From: an uncultured Roseobacter sp.
Lineage (GTDB): Bacteria; Pseudomonadota; Alphaproteobacteria; Rhodobacterales; Rhodobacteraceae
Assembly: GCF_947491795.1 (NCBI RefSeq)
Contig: NZ_CANLKW010000001.1
Coordinates: 1 to 64,000 of the forward strand
Direction: 5' to 3'
DNA: 64,000 nt
The notes under the pieces are model-generated. The model was not told the DNA's origin. It did no database searches and saw nothing but the letters and a program-made list of their open reading frames with translations. The position numbers and the translations under genes were made by a program. Shown here in pieces: positions 52,729 through 64,000 of the stretch. Numbering within the stretch: the stretch's first letter is position 1; every line of letters begins with the position of its first letter.

Positions 52729-53496
52729 TCAGTCCGCGGCTCCGCCCTGTGCCCTGTCCGATGCGCGCTGCCGGGCCGCCGCCAGCTCGCTGCGCACCCA
52801 GTCATTGACGGGCACTGCCAGCGCCGTGCCGTCCGCGCCGGCGCGGGCCACCAGAACAGCGCCCAGTTTCCACTCTCCTGCGTCCTGCACCAGAAGCGCG
52901 CCACCGGAGTTGCCGCTGACCACTGTGCAGTCCGTCGCGATCATGGTGCCACGGCGCGCGGGCCGGGCGGTGCAGTCAAAGCGGCCATGAAGCTGCCGCT
53001 GTGCCATCCTGTGATAGGCCATCAGTGCCACCGGGTTGGTATTCAGCGCCGTATCCGGGGCCAGCGGTACCGGAGTGGCCACATGCGCCGGGATCGGGGC
53101 GTCAAGCTGCAGCACGCCGATATCAAAGGGAAACGCCGCAACGCCACTGGCAGCCACGTATGGGGGGTATACCCGCAACCGGGATGCGGTCTGAAAAGTG
53201 ACATGCGTCAGACCATTCCAGCCGATCACAAAGGCCCGCGCGCTTTGCCCCGCTTTGCGGCCACCGGCGCAATGGGCGGCTGTCAGCACCAGATCAGGCG
53301 CAATGAGTGTGCCGGAGCAGCTGGGAATGCCGGCGGGCCCCTCGAAATTTACAACACCGACAGCCTGCCAGCGCACCCGGTCAGAAGGCTCCAGCGGGGG
53401 CAGGGGTCCGGATGCCTGACCCGCAGCGGTGGCCGGGATCAGGGCACTGGCCAGAAAAACGCACAGGCCGCACAGGAGTGTTCGAAGTTCACGCAT
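52729..53496 (-). CDS. Secreted trypsin-like serine protease
   Basis: A 255-residue chymotrypsin-fold peptidase with a signal peptide (hydrophobic residues 6-25, cleavage near TAAG). The catalytic triad is complete: His75 in LTAAHC, Asp125 in FPFDIGVLQ and Ser197 in SGNSGGAL. It has disulfide-type cysteines (60/76 and 175/190). It should act in the periplasm or outside the cell. The frame is open 27 codons further upstream, but the signal peptide fixes the start at 53496. Substrate unknown. Confidence 0.88.
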   Translation of the reverse strand: MRELRTLLCGLCVFLASALIPATAAGQASGPLPPLEPSDRVRWQAVGVVNFEGPAGIPSCSGTLIAPDLVLTAAHCAGGRKAGQSARAFVIGWNGLTHVTFQTASRLRVYPPYVAASGVAAFPFDIGVLQLDAPIPAHVATPVPLAPDTALNTNPVALMAYHRMAQRQLHGRFDCTARPARRGTMIATDCTVVSGNSGGALLVQDAGEWKLGAVLVARAGADGTALAVPVNDWVRSELAAARQRASDRAQGGAAD

Positions 53497-53678
53497 GACG
53501 GGTGCACCATGCCCGCATCGCGGCCCCTGGCCAAGGGGCAGATGCCGCAGGCGCAATATCATTCGCTCAGCGGCCACGCGCCGCCTTGCAAAGCGGCGTC
53601 GCAGACCATAGGTTCCGCCAGAATTTCGCGCCTGCCCGACGGGCTGCCAGCGACCCTGTTTTAAAGGAACCGATCACC

Positions 53679-53957
53679 ATGGAAGCATTTGCCCAGTTTG
53701 TGCCCCTCATCCTGATCTTTGCGATCATGTACTTTCTGCTCATCCGTCCGCAGCAGAAGAAAGTCAAAGAACATCAGGCGATGGTGGCTGCCCTGCGCCG
53801 CGGTGACCAGGTGGTGACCCAGGGCGGGCTGGTCGGCAAGGTTGCCAAGGTCAAGGACGACGGTGAGCTTGAGGTCGAGATCGCCGAGGGCGTCAAGGTC
53901 CGCGTCATCCAGCACACCATTGCGTCTGTCGTTTCAAAAACCGAACCGGCGAAGTAA
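53679..53957 (+). CDS. yajC: Preprotein translocase subunit YajC
   Basis: A 92-residue inner-membrane protein that associates with SecDF. One transmembrane helix (about 7-24, FVPLILIFAIMYFLLIR) is followed by the conserved RPQQKKVKEHQ and a beta-rich cytoplasmic domain (GDQVVTQGGLVGKVAKV). AAAGGA lies 11 nt before the ATG. It heads the yajC-secD-secF cluster; the gap to secD is 32 nt. Confidence 0.95.
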   Translation: MEAFAQFVPLILIFAIMYFLLIRPQQKKVKEHQAMVAALRRGDQVVTQGGLVGKVAKVKDDGELEVEIAEGVKVRVIQHTIASVVSKTEPAK

Positions 53958-53989
53958 CCGCGCCCCCTCTCCGCTGAAAAGGCGCCTTC

Positions 53990-55651
53990 ATGCTTCAGAT
54001 TGATCTCTGGAAACGGATCCTCATCCTGCTGACCTGTGTTGCGGGTCTCTGGTTGGCGGTGCCGAATCTGTTCTACACCTCGGTTGAGCGGCACAACGAT
54101 GCCGCACAGGCCATCGAACTGGGCGCTGACACGCCGGAAAACCAGGCGGAACTGGCGCTATGGCCGGAGTGGATGCCGTCCGGTCTGGTCAATCTGGGCC
54201 TCGACCTGCGGGGCGGTGCGCATCTGCTTGCAGAAGTAAAGGTCCGGGACGTTTATGAAGCGCGGATGCAGGCCTACTGGCCCGAAATACGCGATGCGCT
54301 GCGTCCGGAACGTGCAACAATCGGAACGGTGCGCCTGCAGCCATCGCCCGCCGATGAGGTACATATCCGCATCTCTCAGCCCGAGGGCATGAGCCGGGCG
54401 CTGGAAGTCGTGCGGGGCCTTGCCACACCGATCCCGACCCTGACCGGTGTCGGCGCCAACGACATAGAAGTCCGTGCCGAAGGTGACGTGATCATCGTGA
54501 CCCTGTCGGATGCGGAAAAGCTCGCCTCGGACGAGCGGACGGTTCAGCAGAGCCTTGAGATTATCCGCCGCCGTATCGACGAGGTCGGCACCCGCGAGCC
54601 CACGATCCAGCGCCAGGGTGCGGACCGTATTCTGATTCAGGTGCCGGGCATTGGTTCGGCTGCTGAGCTCAAAGAGATCATCGGAACCACGGCGCAGCTG
54701 ACTTTTAATCCGGTTGTCAGTCGCGGCTCTGACGGTGATGCAGTGCCGGGTATCGGCAACATCATTCTGCCGTCAATTGACGAGCCTGGTGCCTTCTACA
54801 CGCTGGAGGCCGCGCCGGTTGTCACGGGCGAGGAGCTGGTCGACGCGCAACCCGCTTTTGACCAGAACGGACGTCCGGCGGTAAACTTCCGGTTCAATAC
54901 AACCGGTGCGCGGAAATTCGGCGACTACACGGCGGAAAACATCGGCTCACCCTTTGCGATTGTCCTCGACAGCGAAGTGATCAGCGCCCCAACAATCCAG
55001 AGCCATATCCCCGGCGGGTCGGGCATTATTACCGGCCAGTTCACGGTCGAGGAATCCACGAACCTCGCCGTTTTGCTGAGGGCAGGGGCACTGCCCGCCG
55101 GTCTGGAGTTTCTCGAAGAACGCACCATTGGCCCGGAACTGGGGCAGGACAGCATTGACGCAGGTAAGGTCGCCACCATCGTGGCCTTTGCCGCTGTGCT
55201 GGTCTTTATGTTCCTCAGCTATGGCCTTTTCGGCATTTTTGCCAATGTCGCGCTGATCATCAATATCGGCCTGATCTTTGGCCTGCTGAGCATGATCGGC
55301 GGCACGCTGACGCTACCGGGTATAGCAGGGATCGTCCTGACGGTTGGTATGGCGGTGGACGCCAACGTGCTGATTTTTGAGCGCATCCGTGAAGAGCTGA
55401 AAACCTCCAAAGGACCCGCGCGCGCGATTGAGCTGGGCTATGAAAAGGCGCTGTCGGCCATTCTGGACGCCAACATCACCACCTTTATTACGGCGGTGAT
55501 CCTCTTTGCCATGGGGTCCGGCCCGGTGCGGGGCTTTGCGATCACACTGGGTCTGGGCATTCTGACCTCGGTCTTTACTGCAATTTTCGTGACCCGCCTG
55601 CTGGTGGTGATCTGGTTCGAGCGTAAGCGCCCGAAAACAATCGAGGTCTGA
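53990..55651 (+). CDS. secD: Protein translocase subunit SecD
   Basis: A 553-residue RND-fold membrane protein that uses the proton gradient to pull exported proteins through SecYEG. TM1 is at about 8-26, the periplasmic P1 domain begins at GLDLRGGAHLL (about 65), and five C-terminal helices include GMAVDANVLIFERIREE, the proton-path motif D-x4-E. The end of the P1 base includes FRFNTTGARKFGDYTAEN. It is followed after 1 nt by secF, so they are cotranslated. Confidence 0.96.
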   Translation: MLQIDLWKRILILLTCVAGLWLAVPNLFYTSVERHNDAAQAIELGADTPENQAELALWPEWMPSGLVNLGLDLRGGAHLLAEVKVRDVYEARMQAYWPEIRDALRPERATIGTVRLQPSPADEVHIRISQPEGMSRALEVVRGLATPIPTLTGVGANDIEVRAEGDVIIVTLSDAEKLASDERTVQQSLEIIRRRIDEVGTREPTIQRQGADRILIQVPGIGSAAELKEIIGTTAQLTFNPVVSRGSDGDAVPGIGNIILPSIDEPGAFYTLEAAPVVTGEELVDAQPAFDQNGRPAVNFRFNTTGARKFGDYTAENIGSPFAIVLDSEVISAPTIQSHIPGGSGIITGQFTVEESTNLAVLLRAGALPAGLEFLEERTIGPELGQDSIDAGKVATIVAFAAVLVFMFLSYGLFGIFANVALIINIGLIFGLLSMIGGTLTLPGIAGIVLTVGMAVDANVLIFERIREELKTSKGPARAIELGYEKALSAILDANITTFITAVILFAMGSGPVRGFAITLGLGILTSVFTAIFVTRLLVVIWFERKRPKTIEV

Positions 55652-55652
55652 T

Positions 55653-56621
55653 ATGCGTCTGCGTCTGGTCAAACAGAATACGAACTTCGATTTCTTCAGC
55701 CGCTGGAAGCTCTGGCTCGGCATCTCGGGTCTGATGATGGTGATCGCATTCGCCTCTTTCATGATCCAGGGTCTCAACTTCGGGATTGATTTCCGGGGCG
55801 GCACGACCATCCGGACCGAAAGCGCGCAGCCGGTGGACATCGGCGTGTATCGCCAGGCTATCGATACCCTTGGCCTTGGCGACATTTCGATCACCGAGGT
55901 GTTCGATCCGACATTCGGCCCGGACCAGAACGTGGCCATGATCCGTATCCAGGCGCAGGACGGGCAGGAGGCGGTGACGCCCGAAGTGATCCGCAACGTC
56001 GAGGCCGCACTGAAAACGGTGCGCGAGGATATCAGATTTGTATCGGTCGAATCGGTGGGGCCCAAGGTGTCCGGTGAACTGATCCAGACGGCGGTGATTG
56101 CCGTGGTGCTCGCCATTGGCGCGGTGCTTGTCTACATCTGGCTGCGTTTTGAATGGCAGTTTGCCGTGGGTGCGGTGCTGGCCCTGGTGCACGACGTGAT
56201 CCTGACCATCGGCGTCTTCTCGGAATTGCAGATCAGGTTTGATCTGGCGATCATCGCGGCACTGCTGACGATTGTCGGGTACTCGCTCAATGACACCGTG
56301 GTCGTGTTTGACCGGGTGCGCGAGAACCTGCGAAAATACAAGAAAAAGCCGCTGAACGAGGTGCTCAATATCTCGATCAACGAAACCCTCAGCCGGACAT
56401 TCATGACCTCTGTCACCACCCTTCTGGCGCTGATCGCACTCTTTGTCCTGGGCGGTGATGTGATCCGCGGGTTTGTTTTTGCCATGATCTGGGGTGTAAT
56501 CGTGGGTACCTACTCCTCGATCTTTGTCGCCTCTGCGGTGCTGCTCTATCTGGGTGTGAAACGGGACTGGTCCAAGCCGGATGCAAATGCCGGCAACCAA
56601 TATGCCAACATAGATGCCTGA
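55653..56621 (+). CDS. secF: Protein translocase subunit SecF
   Basis: A 322-residue partner of SecD. TM1 (about 18-38) is followed by GIDFRGGTTIR, the small periplasmic domain, and five helices with the motif YSLNDTVVVFDRVRENL that carries the proton-relay Asp. The stop overlaps the start of the TauE-type gene by 8 nt, so that gene is read with the Sec operon. Confidence 0.96.
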   Translation: MRLRLVKQNTNFDFFSRWKLWLGISGLMMVIAFASFMIQGLNFGIDFRGGTTIRTESAQPVDIGVYRQAIDTLGLGDISITEVFDPTFGPDQNVAMIRIQAQDGQEAVTPEVIRNVEAALKTVREDIRFVSVESVGPKVSGELIQTAVIAVVLAIGAVLVYIWLRFEWQFAVGAVLALVHDVILTIGVFSELQIRFDLAIIAALLTIVGYSLNDTVVVFDRVRENLRKYKKKPLNEVLNISINETLSRTFMTSVTTLLALIALFVLGGDVIRGFVFAMIWGVIVGTYSSIFVASAVLLYLGVKRDWSKPDANAGNQYANIDA

Positions 56622-57366
56622 ACTGCTGGGGGGCCTTCTGGAAACCGAAGGTCTCTCCTGGCTGATTGCAGGGGTTATCGCGGCGGGCCTGGTACGCGGT
56701 TTCGCAGGATTTGGCAGCGGTATGATCATCATGGCCACCGCGTCGTCGGTTTTGCCTCCGGTTTCCGCCGTGATTTTTATGATGATGGCCGAGTTGATCG
56801 GACCGCTGCCTAACCTGCGCGCGGCATGGCGTGAAGGCGCGCCGCGCGACGTGGGCCGGCTGATGATCGGAGCGACGATTATGGTGCCTGTGGGCATCTG
56901 GTGTCTGGCAAATATGTCGGCCGAATTCTTTGGCTGGATTGTCTCGTTTCTGGTTCTGCTGCTGCTTGCGATGCTGATGACAGGCTGGCGCTACAAGGGT
57001 GAGCTGACACCACGCCTGACGGTCGGAACGGGCGCGCTGGGTGGGTTTATGTCTGGTTTCGCAGGCATCCCCGGCCCACCGGTGATCATGCTTTACATGT
57101 CCAGCCGCCTGCCGATCGCCGTGATCCGGGCCAATTTCCTGCTGTATCTGCTGGCCATCGACGTGGTGATGATCGCCGTTTTCTGGGGCAGCGGGCTGTT
57201 TGTGTGGGAAATCGCCGTCCTGGGGTTGCTGGCCGGACTGCCCAATCTGGTGGCCAATATGATTGGTGCGCGGCTTTTTGACCCGGAGGCCGAGCGTATT
57301 TTTCGTATCGTGGCCTATATCGTGATCGCCGCTTCGGCTATTCTGGGTCTGCCTTTGTGGAACTGA
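56614..57366 (+). CDS. TauE/SafE family membrane permease (second copy)
   Basis: A 250-residue membrane protein of the TauE/SafE family, with about eight helices. The first-half motif is GFAGFGSGMIIMATASSV (about 32-49) and the second-half counterpart GFMSGFAGIPGPPVIMLYM. It begins inside the last codons of secF and is followed by the Mth938-like gene after 13 nt, so it belongs to the secretion-to-cytochrome-c transcript. Substrate unknown. It differs from the 3514-4353 permease in length and in both glycine motifs. Confidence 0.85.
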   Translation: MPELLGGLLETEGLSWLIAGVIAAGLVRGFAGFGSGMIIMATASSVLPPVSAVIFMMMAELIGPLPNLRAAWREGAPRDVGRLMIGATIMVPVGIWCLANMSAEFFGWIVSFLVLLLLAMLMTGWRYKGELTPRLTVGTGALGGFMSGFAGIPGPPVIMLYMSSRLPIAVIRANFLLYLLAIDVVMIAVFWGSGLFVWEIAVLGLLAGLPNLVANMIGARLFDPEAERIFRIVAYIVIAASAILGLPLWN

Positions 57367-57379
57367 GCGGAGCGCGCGG

Positions 57380-57733
57380 ATGCGGCTGAACGAGATCACA
57401 TTTACCGATGCCAGACCCGTCGAGGGCTATGGCCCCGGGTTCTTTCGTATCGGGGGCGAGGTGATTAACGGCGCGGTTCTGACAGGCCCTGCGGGCACGG
57501 GGGGCTGGGGCGGATACGCCGATGCGGACAGCCTGCTGGCGCTGGCGGGTCAAATCGACGTGCTCTTTGTTGGCACGGGCGCAGACATCGCGCATCTGCC
57601 GGAGGCGCTGCAGAACGCGCTGGAAGAAGCGGGGATCGGGGTCGAGGTGATGGCCTCTCCTGCGGCGGCGCGGACCTATAATATCCTGCTGAGCGAGGGC
57701 CGCCGCATCGCGCTGGCCATGCTGCCGGTCTGA
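57380..57733 (+). CDS. Mth938-like domain protein
   Basis: A 117-residue protein of the Mth938/NDUFAF3-like family. The fold begins at GYGPGFFRIGGEVINGAVL (about 17-35), and the central strand-loop is DVLFVGTGADIAHLPEAL. Relatives of this domain assist assembly of respiratory complex I in mitochondria; in bacteria the gene often sits next to secDF, as here, with unknown function. There is no signal peptide, so it is cytosolic. A 54-nt gap precedes ccmA. Confidence 0.87.
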   Translation: MRLNEITFTDARPVEGYGPGFFRIGGEVINGAVLTGPAGTGGWGGYADADSLLALAGQIDVLFVGTGADIAHLPEALQNALEEAGIGVEVMASPAAARTYNILLSEGRRIALAMLPV

Positions 57734-57787
57734 GCCTGTCCAAAATCACACTTTTTTGCCCGGCGGCAATAGGTTAACGCTTGTGGA

Positions 57788-58405
57788 ATGACACTCGTAA
57801 TCCGTGATCTTTGTGTGGCCCGGGGCGGGCTGCCGGTACTGATGGGCCTGAATTTTCAGGTGGCGCCAGGCCGGGCGCTGGTTTTGCGCGGGCCGAACGG
57901 GTCCGGTAAAACGACCCTGCTGCGCACACTTGCCGGGTTGCAGCCGCCACTCTCCGGAGAGATCGGCGGGGCAGAGGACCGGATCGCCTATGCCGCGCAT
58001 TCCGACGGGCTCAAGGCGATGCTGAGTGTCGCAGAAAACCTGCGCTTCTGGGCCTCTGTTTTCGGGCAGCGGGACATCGGGCCCGCTCTGCGTTCCTATG
58101 CGCTGGAAGACCTGCATGACCGGTTGGCGGGCACCCTGTCTGCCGGGCAAAAACGACGCCTGGGCCTTGCAAGGATGCTGGTGACGGCCCGCCCGGTCTG
58201 GGTGCTGGATGAGCCGACGGTCTCGCTTGATGCCGATGCGGTGTTGCTTTTTGCCAGGGCCGTACGCACGCACCTTGAGGCAGGTGGTTCCGCGATTATC
58301 GCAACACATATTGATCTGGGGCTCGAGGCCGAGGTACTGGATGTGACCCCCTTCCGAGCAACAGCAGAGACACGTGCGGGCGCCAGTGACGAGGCCTTTC
58401 TGTGA
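57788..58405 (+). CDS. ccmA: Heme exporter ATP-binding protein CcmA
   Basis: A 205-residue ABC ATPase of system I cytochrome c maturation. Walker A is [11 protein letters not shown] (about 38-48), the signature [14 protein letters not shown], and Walker [12 protein letters not shown]. With CcmB, and through CcmC and CcmD, it releases heme-loaded CcmE in the periplasm. The stop overlaps the ccmB start by 4 nt. ccmE, ccmF and ccmH are not in the window. Confidence 0.95.
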   Translation: MTLVIRDLCVARGGLPVLMGLNFQVAPGRALVLRGPNGSGKTTLLRTLAGLQPPLSGEIGGAEDRIAYAAHSDGLKAMLSVAENLRFWASVFGQRDIGPALRSYALEDLHDRLAGTLSAGQKRRLGLARMLVTARPVWVLDEPTVSLDADAVLLFARAVRTHLEAGGSAIIATHIDLGLEAEVLDVTPFRATAETRAGASDEAFL

Positions 58406-59058
58406 CCGCGCTGCTTTACCGCGACCTGATGCTGGCTCTGCGCGCTGGCGGTGGCTTTGGCCTTGGTCTCGCGTTTTTCCTGATCGTGACGGTGCTGGTC
58501 CCGTTTGGCGTCGGCCCGCAATCTGAGCTGCTGGCCCGGATCGCGCCCGGCATTCTGTGGCTGGGCGCACTGCTGGCCTGTCTGCTGTCGCTGGACCGGC
58601 TGCTGGCGCTGGACTGGGAGGACGGCACGCTGGATCTGCTGGCGACCTCGCCGCTGCCGCTGGAAGCAGCGCTCAGCATCAAGGCGCTGGCGCACTGGAT
58701 CACCACCGGGTTGCCGCTGGTGGTCGCGGCACCGCTCTTTGGTGTGCTGCTGAACCTGCCGGGTCCGGGGTATCTCTGGCTGGTGGTCTCGCTCGCGCTT
58801 GGCACACCGGCGCTGTCGGTGATCGGAACATTTGGTGCGGCGCTCACCGTGGGGATCAAACGCGGGGGGCTGCTGATGTCGCTGCTGGTGCTGCCGCTTT
58901 ATGTACCCACGCTGATTTTCGGGGCAGAGGTTGCCCGCCGCGGTGCCGCCGGTCTGGAGACGACAACACCGCTCCTGATGCTCGCGGGTATTACTGCTGG
59001 TGTCATAGCAGTCATGCCCTTTGCCTCAGCCGCCGCCCTGCGGATCAACCTGCGGTGA
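58402..59058 (+). CDS. ccmB: Heme exporter membrane protein CcmB
   Basis: A 218-residue integral membrane protein with six helices, the permease partner of CcmA. The opening [20 protein letters not shown] and the segment [20 protein letters not shown] are typical of CcmB. It starts with GTG overlapping ccmA. A 52-nt gap follows before ccmC. Confidence 0.94.
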   Translation: MTALLYRDLMLALRAGGGFGLGLAFFLIVTVLVPFGVGPQSELLARIAPGILWLGALLACLLSLDRLLALDWEDGTLDLLATSPLPLEAALSIKALAHWITTGLPLVVAAPLFGVLLNLPGPGYLWLVVSLALGTPALSVIGTFGAALTVGIKRGGLLMSLLVLPLYVPTLIFGAEVARRGAAGLETTTPLLMLAGITAGVIAVMPFASAAALRINLR

Positions 59059-59110
59059 GCGTGGCGTTTTGCCCATTGAGCGACCGGACCGGGGAGCATA
59101 GATAGAAGCC

Positions 59111-59878
59111 ATGTCAGTGACAGACGATAAGCCAGCGATCAAACGTCCTTCGGGCTTCTGGAGCTATGCCAATCCGGTAAAGTTTCTGGGGTTCAGCGAA
59201 CGTATCCTGCCCGCGCTATGGGTGCTTTCTGCTGCCTGTCTGGCCCTGGGGCTGGTCTGGGGTTTTTTCTTTACCCCCGATGACTTCCGCCAGGGCTCTA
59301 CGGTCAAGATTATCTACCTGCATGTGCCCTCGGCACTCATGGCGATCAATGCCTGGTTTATGATGCTTGTGGCCTCGCTGATCTGGATTGTCCGGCGGCA
59401 CCACGTCAGCGCTCTGGCGGCCAGGGCCGCGGCCCCTGTGGGTGTCGTGATGACATTGATTGCGCTGGTGACTGGGGCCATCTGGGGCCAGCCCATGTGG
59501 GGCACCTGGTGGGCCTGGGACCCGCGTCTGACCTCCTTTCTGATCCTGTTCCTGTTTTATCTGGGATATATCGCGCTCTGGGAAGCGATCGAAGATCCCG
59601 ATACAGCGGCCGATCTCACGGCAGTTCTCTGCCTTGTTGGGACGGTCTTTGCCGTGCTGTCCCGATATGCGGTGAACTTCTGGAACCAGGGGCTGCACCA
59701 GGGCGCGTCGCTCAGCCTCGACAAAGAAGAGAACGTGGCGGACGTCTTTTACTTTCCGCTGCTGGTTTGCATCGCTGGGTTTGTCCTGCTGTTTTTCGCG
59801 CTGGTGCTCTACCGCACGGGCACAGAAATCCGGCTGCGGCGCACCCGCGCGCTGCTGGCCCGTCAGGGGAGGCAATGA
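59111..59878 (+). CDS. ccmC: Heme transfer protein CcmC
   Basis: A 255-residue six-helix membrane protein that delivers heme to CcmE. The tryptophan-rich periplasmic motif WGTWWAWDPRLTS and conserved His residues in YLHVPSALMAINAWF and NQGLHQGAS are present. The stop overlaps ccmD (ATGATG). Confidence 0.95.
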   Translation: MSVTDDKPAIKRPSGFWSYANPVKFLGFSERILPALWVLSAACLALGLVWGFFFTPDDFRQGSTVKIIYLHVPSALMAINAWFMMLVASLIWIVRRHHVSALAARAAAPVGVVMTLIALVTGAIWGQPMWGTWWAWDPRLTSFLILFLFYLGYIALWEAIEDPDTAADLTAVLCLVGTVFAVLSRYAVNFWNQGLHQGASLSLDKEENVADVFYFPLLVCIAGFVLLFFALVLYRTGTEIRLRRTRALLARQGRQ

Positions 59879-60033
59879 TGCCTGATCTTGGGAAATATGC
59901 AGATGCGGTTTTGTCGGCCTACGGGGCCTCGCTGGTGCTGCTTGCACTGCTGGTGCTGCTGACACTGCGGCGCGGACGGCGGGCGCGTGCGGCCCTGGAG
60001 GCTGTGGAAAGCAGGGAGAAAAAGGATGGCTAA
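59878..60033 (+). CDS. ccmD: Heme exporter protein CcmD
   Basis: A 51-residue single-span protein, which is below the size many gene finders report. MPDLGKYADAVLSAYGASL opens the family, then a helix (LVLLALLVLLTLRRGRR) and a charged C-terminus. It holds CcmC and CcmE together. The start codon overlaps the ccmC stop; an additional ATG lies one codon upstream (59875). It overlaps ccmG by 8 nt. Confidence 0.9.
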   Translation: MPDLGKYADAVLSAYGASLVLLALLVLLTLRRGRRARAALEAVESREKKDG

Positions 60034-60565
60034 GGTCTCTCCCCTGATGATCGCCCCACCGCTGATATTTGCCGGTTTTCTGGCTCTGGCGGGGGTCGGT
60101 ATGTTTACCACCGATTCAACAGAACTCCGCTCGACACTGATCGGCAAACCGGCTCCTGCCATTACGGAAACGCCCTTGGGTGATTTTCCGCCGGTAACGC
60201 CCGGGGCCATGGCGACGGGCGCTGTGACGCTTGTGAACTTCTGGGCCAGCTGGTGTCCGCCCTGTCATGCCGAACATCCGCGACTGCTGGAAATGGCGGG
60301 GCAGGGTATGCCCATCATCGGGGTGAATTTCAAGGACGCAGAAGGTCCGGCCTCAGGATATCTCAAAGAAGATGGCAACCCCTTTGGTGCGGTGGCCTTT
60401 GACCCGCAGGGCCGTACCGCTATTGACTGGGGGGTCACGGCACCGCCGGAAACCTTCATTCTGGATGCCGAAGGAACGGTTTTGTTTCGCTTTGCCGGTC
60501 CACTGATCGGCAGCGATTATGAACAGCGGTTTCTGCCCGAACTGAACAAGGCCCTGGGCCAATAA
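60026..60565 (+). CDS. ccmG: Thiol:disulfide interchange protein CcmG/DsbE
   Basis: A 179-residue membrane-tethered periplasmic thioredoxin that reduces the apocytochrome c heme-binding cysteines. One N-terminal helix (about 8-27) anchors it; the active site is WASWCPPCHAEHP (Cys78 and Cys81). The glycine-rich GVTAPPETFILD gives the cis-Pro loop. The ATG at 60026 overlaps ccmD; the longer frame upstream is within ccmD. It ends at a bidirectional terminator. Confidence 0.95.
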   Translation: MAKVSPLMIAPPLIFAGFLALAGVGMFTTDSTELRSTLIGKPAPAITETPLGDFPPVTPGAMATGAVTLVNFWASWCPPCHAEHPRLLEMAGQGMPIIGVNFKDAEGPASGYLKEDGNPFGAVAFDPQGRTAIDWGVTAPPETFILDAEGTVLFRFAGPLIGSDYEQRFLPELNKALGQ

Positions 60566-60567
60566 AA

Positions 60568-60598
60568 AAAGCGCCCCGGAAACCGGAGCGCTTTAAAA
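60568..60598. terminator. Bidirectional terminator between ccmG and the VPLPA-CTERM gene
   Basis: A stem AAAGCGC/GCGCTTT continued by CCGG/CCGG with one mismatch and an AAA loop, flanked by an A-run on the left (60563-60570) and TTTAAAA on the right. It lies between two convergent genes and has run features for both strands. Confidence 0.8.
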
Positions 60599-60613
60599 TC
60601 GTCTGGGTCTGGA

Positions 60614-61297
60614 TCAGGCCTTTTTGCGGCGCTTCATCCAGGCAAAGGCACCCATGCCACCCAGCAGAAGCGGGAGACCGGCAGGAACCGGCACTGCGGA
60701 AATCTCGATCTGGCCGATCGCGCCAGAGTCTTCGAAATCCACGACCAGGGTGTCACCAGTGGCGCCACCGAAATCGAGCAGTGTGAATTTGTTGTTTGTG
60801 GCGCTTTGACCGGTGTCGGAATCGTTGTCGTCCGTGAGCGTGAAGCTGGCAACGATGTTGCCGTCAGCGAGCAGAGTGGCCACTGTACCTGCGGCAGAGT
60901 CGAGCAGGAACAGCTCGTCCAGGAAGATGTCGCTCAGGAACGAGAACGTCAGCACACCGCCGGAAGCCAGATCGTCCGGTCCGCCTGTTGCATTCTCCTG
61001 AACGATCAGCGCGTTGCCAAAGTCACGTACGTCGCCTGCGTCTTCGATGTTGGTGAAGTCCGATGTCAGGTCAGGGTCGTTGCCTGTGCTTGTGGTGCCG
61101 GATGCTGTGTCGAAAACAACCGCCTGTGCAACGCCGCCAACAGCGGAGATATCGGCGACAACGCCGCCGCCGAGCACGGTGCCTGCGCCCAGGACATCGC
61201 CTTCGTTGAATTCAGAAAAATCTACTGTTGCTGCGTGGCTCATGCCTGCCGCTGTAATGGCGGCTGCTGCGACTGCTGCAATTCTCAAAGTCTTCAT
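60614..61297 (-). CDS. VPLPA-CTERM sorted protein (second)
   Basis: A 227-residue secreted protein. Signal peptide: MKTLRIAAVAAAAITAAG, cleavage near SHA-ATV. C-terminal tail: VPVPAGLPLLL, a short hydrophobic helix, then WMKRRKKA, a variant VPLPA-CTERM motif. The middle is acidic and beta-rich (Asp, Gly, Thr), resembling other exosortase substrates; no enzyme motif. GGGAG lies 11 nt before the ATG at 61297. The presence of two such proteins implies a VPLPA-specific exosortase elsewhere in this genome. Confidence 0.85.
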   Translation of the reverse strand: MKTLRIAAVAAAAITAAGMSHAATVDFSEFNEGDVLGAGTVLGGGVVADISAVGGVAQAVVFDTASGTTSTGNDPDLTSDFTNIEDAGDVRDFGNALIVQENATGGPDDLASGGVLTFSFLSDIFLDELFLLDSAAGTVATLLADGNIVASFTLTDDNDSDTGQSATNNKFTLLDFGGATGDTLVVDFEDSGAIGQIEISAVPVPAGLPLLLGGMGAFAWMKRRKKA

Positions 61298-61488
61298 TAC
61301 TGTGTACTCCCGTGACACTGTTAAGAACATTTATGGACCGGGGCATAACTTTAATGAAACGTTAAGCCAATGCAAAAAACGGTGTACTAAACTGATGGTT
61401 GCGCTGTTCCGCAGCGTCACCTGCTCACTACATGTCTGGATTGAGTATCTGCACAGTTTTTGAGCACATTTCAGACACAATTGGCCAG

Positions 61489-61520
61489 AAAAAACCCCCG
61501 GCGCTTTGAGGCACCGGGGG
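61489..61520 (-). terminator. Rho-independent terminator downstream of acnA
   Basis: On the minus strand, CCCCCGG and CCGGGGG (61514-61520 and 61495-61501) pair around a 12-nt loop and are followed by TTTTTT (the complement of the A-run at 61489-61494). It lies 25 nt after the acnA stop. Confidence 0.85.
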
Positions 61521-61544
61521 CTGGTTCATCCGCTAAGCTACTGA

Positions 61545-64000
<2,456 letters not shown>

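Overview
The window reads as chromosome of a marine Roseobacter-group alphaproteobacterium (Rhodobacteraceae/Roseobacteraceae). Grounds: GC-rich DNA throughout; the blocks hom-glpX-recJ and yajC-secD-secF-ccmABCDG-acnA; a divergent DUF3572/PleD-like pair; two proteins with VPLPA-CTERM sorting tails; a PutA without a DNA-binding domain beside a divergent Lrp-type regulator; and a LexA operator of the alphaproteobacterial GTTC-N7-GTTC type. I cannot name the species from sequence alone.

Layout. 1-2.4 kb is decayed accessory DNA: the edge of one IS3-family element, a broken Bcr/CflA-type drug-efflux gene, and a second, dead IS3-family element with recognisable terminal inverted repeats, abutting dusA. 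2.5-6 kb carries dusA, a TauE/SafE permease, a 2-oxoglutarate oxygenase-like gene and an inositol-phosphatase gene. 6-11.2 kb holds a GFA-fold protein, a rhomboid protease and the putA/putR proline module with a perfect palindrome between them. 11.2-18.5 kb holds a TPR protein, tRNA-Leu(UAA), a large chemoreceptor, metG, an MFS transporter and a YceI protein. An imuA gene without neighbouring imuB/dnaE2 sits at 18.6-19.2 kb behind a LexA box.

20.4-25.1 kb is a carnitine-to-glycine-betaine operon: a divergent CdhR-like regulator, a BKACE enzyme, a lipocalin-like lipoprotein, a fused L-carnitine dehydrogenase/thioesterase and an SDR, with successive genes overlapping by 4 nt. 27.4-29.4 kb is an EF-hand / ECF sigma / putative anti-sigma / CpxP-like cluster. 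29.4-35.3 kb is rich in c-di-GMP signalling: a PleD-like protein whose first receiver lacks the phospho-acceptor Asp, and a coupled pair of an H-NOX-like protein lacking the heme-ligating His and an HNOBA-GGDEF cyclase. An MttB-family methyltransferase lies between them. About 1 kb after the cyclase appears gene-free.

36.3-41.8 kb holds a TetR/DsbA/AhpD-like redox group with tandem palindromic operators, a VPLPA-CTERM surface protein coupled to a peptidoglycan-binding protein, a GNAT enzyme and an orphan ORF. After tRNA-Glu(UUC) come recJ, glpX and hom, a small lipoprotein, a TetR gene with its own palindrome, a pirin, a lipoprotein gene interrupted by an in-frame amber codon, a reductive-dehalogenase-like Fe-S protein, a 3-hydroxyisobutyrate-dehydrogenase-type enzyme, serS and a secreted trypsin-like protease. 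The last 10 kb is core: Sec translocon accessory genes, cytochrome c maturation genes, a second VPLPA-CTERM protein and acnA, which runs off the right edge. No CRISPR array, rRNA or phage structural genes were seen.
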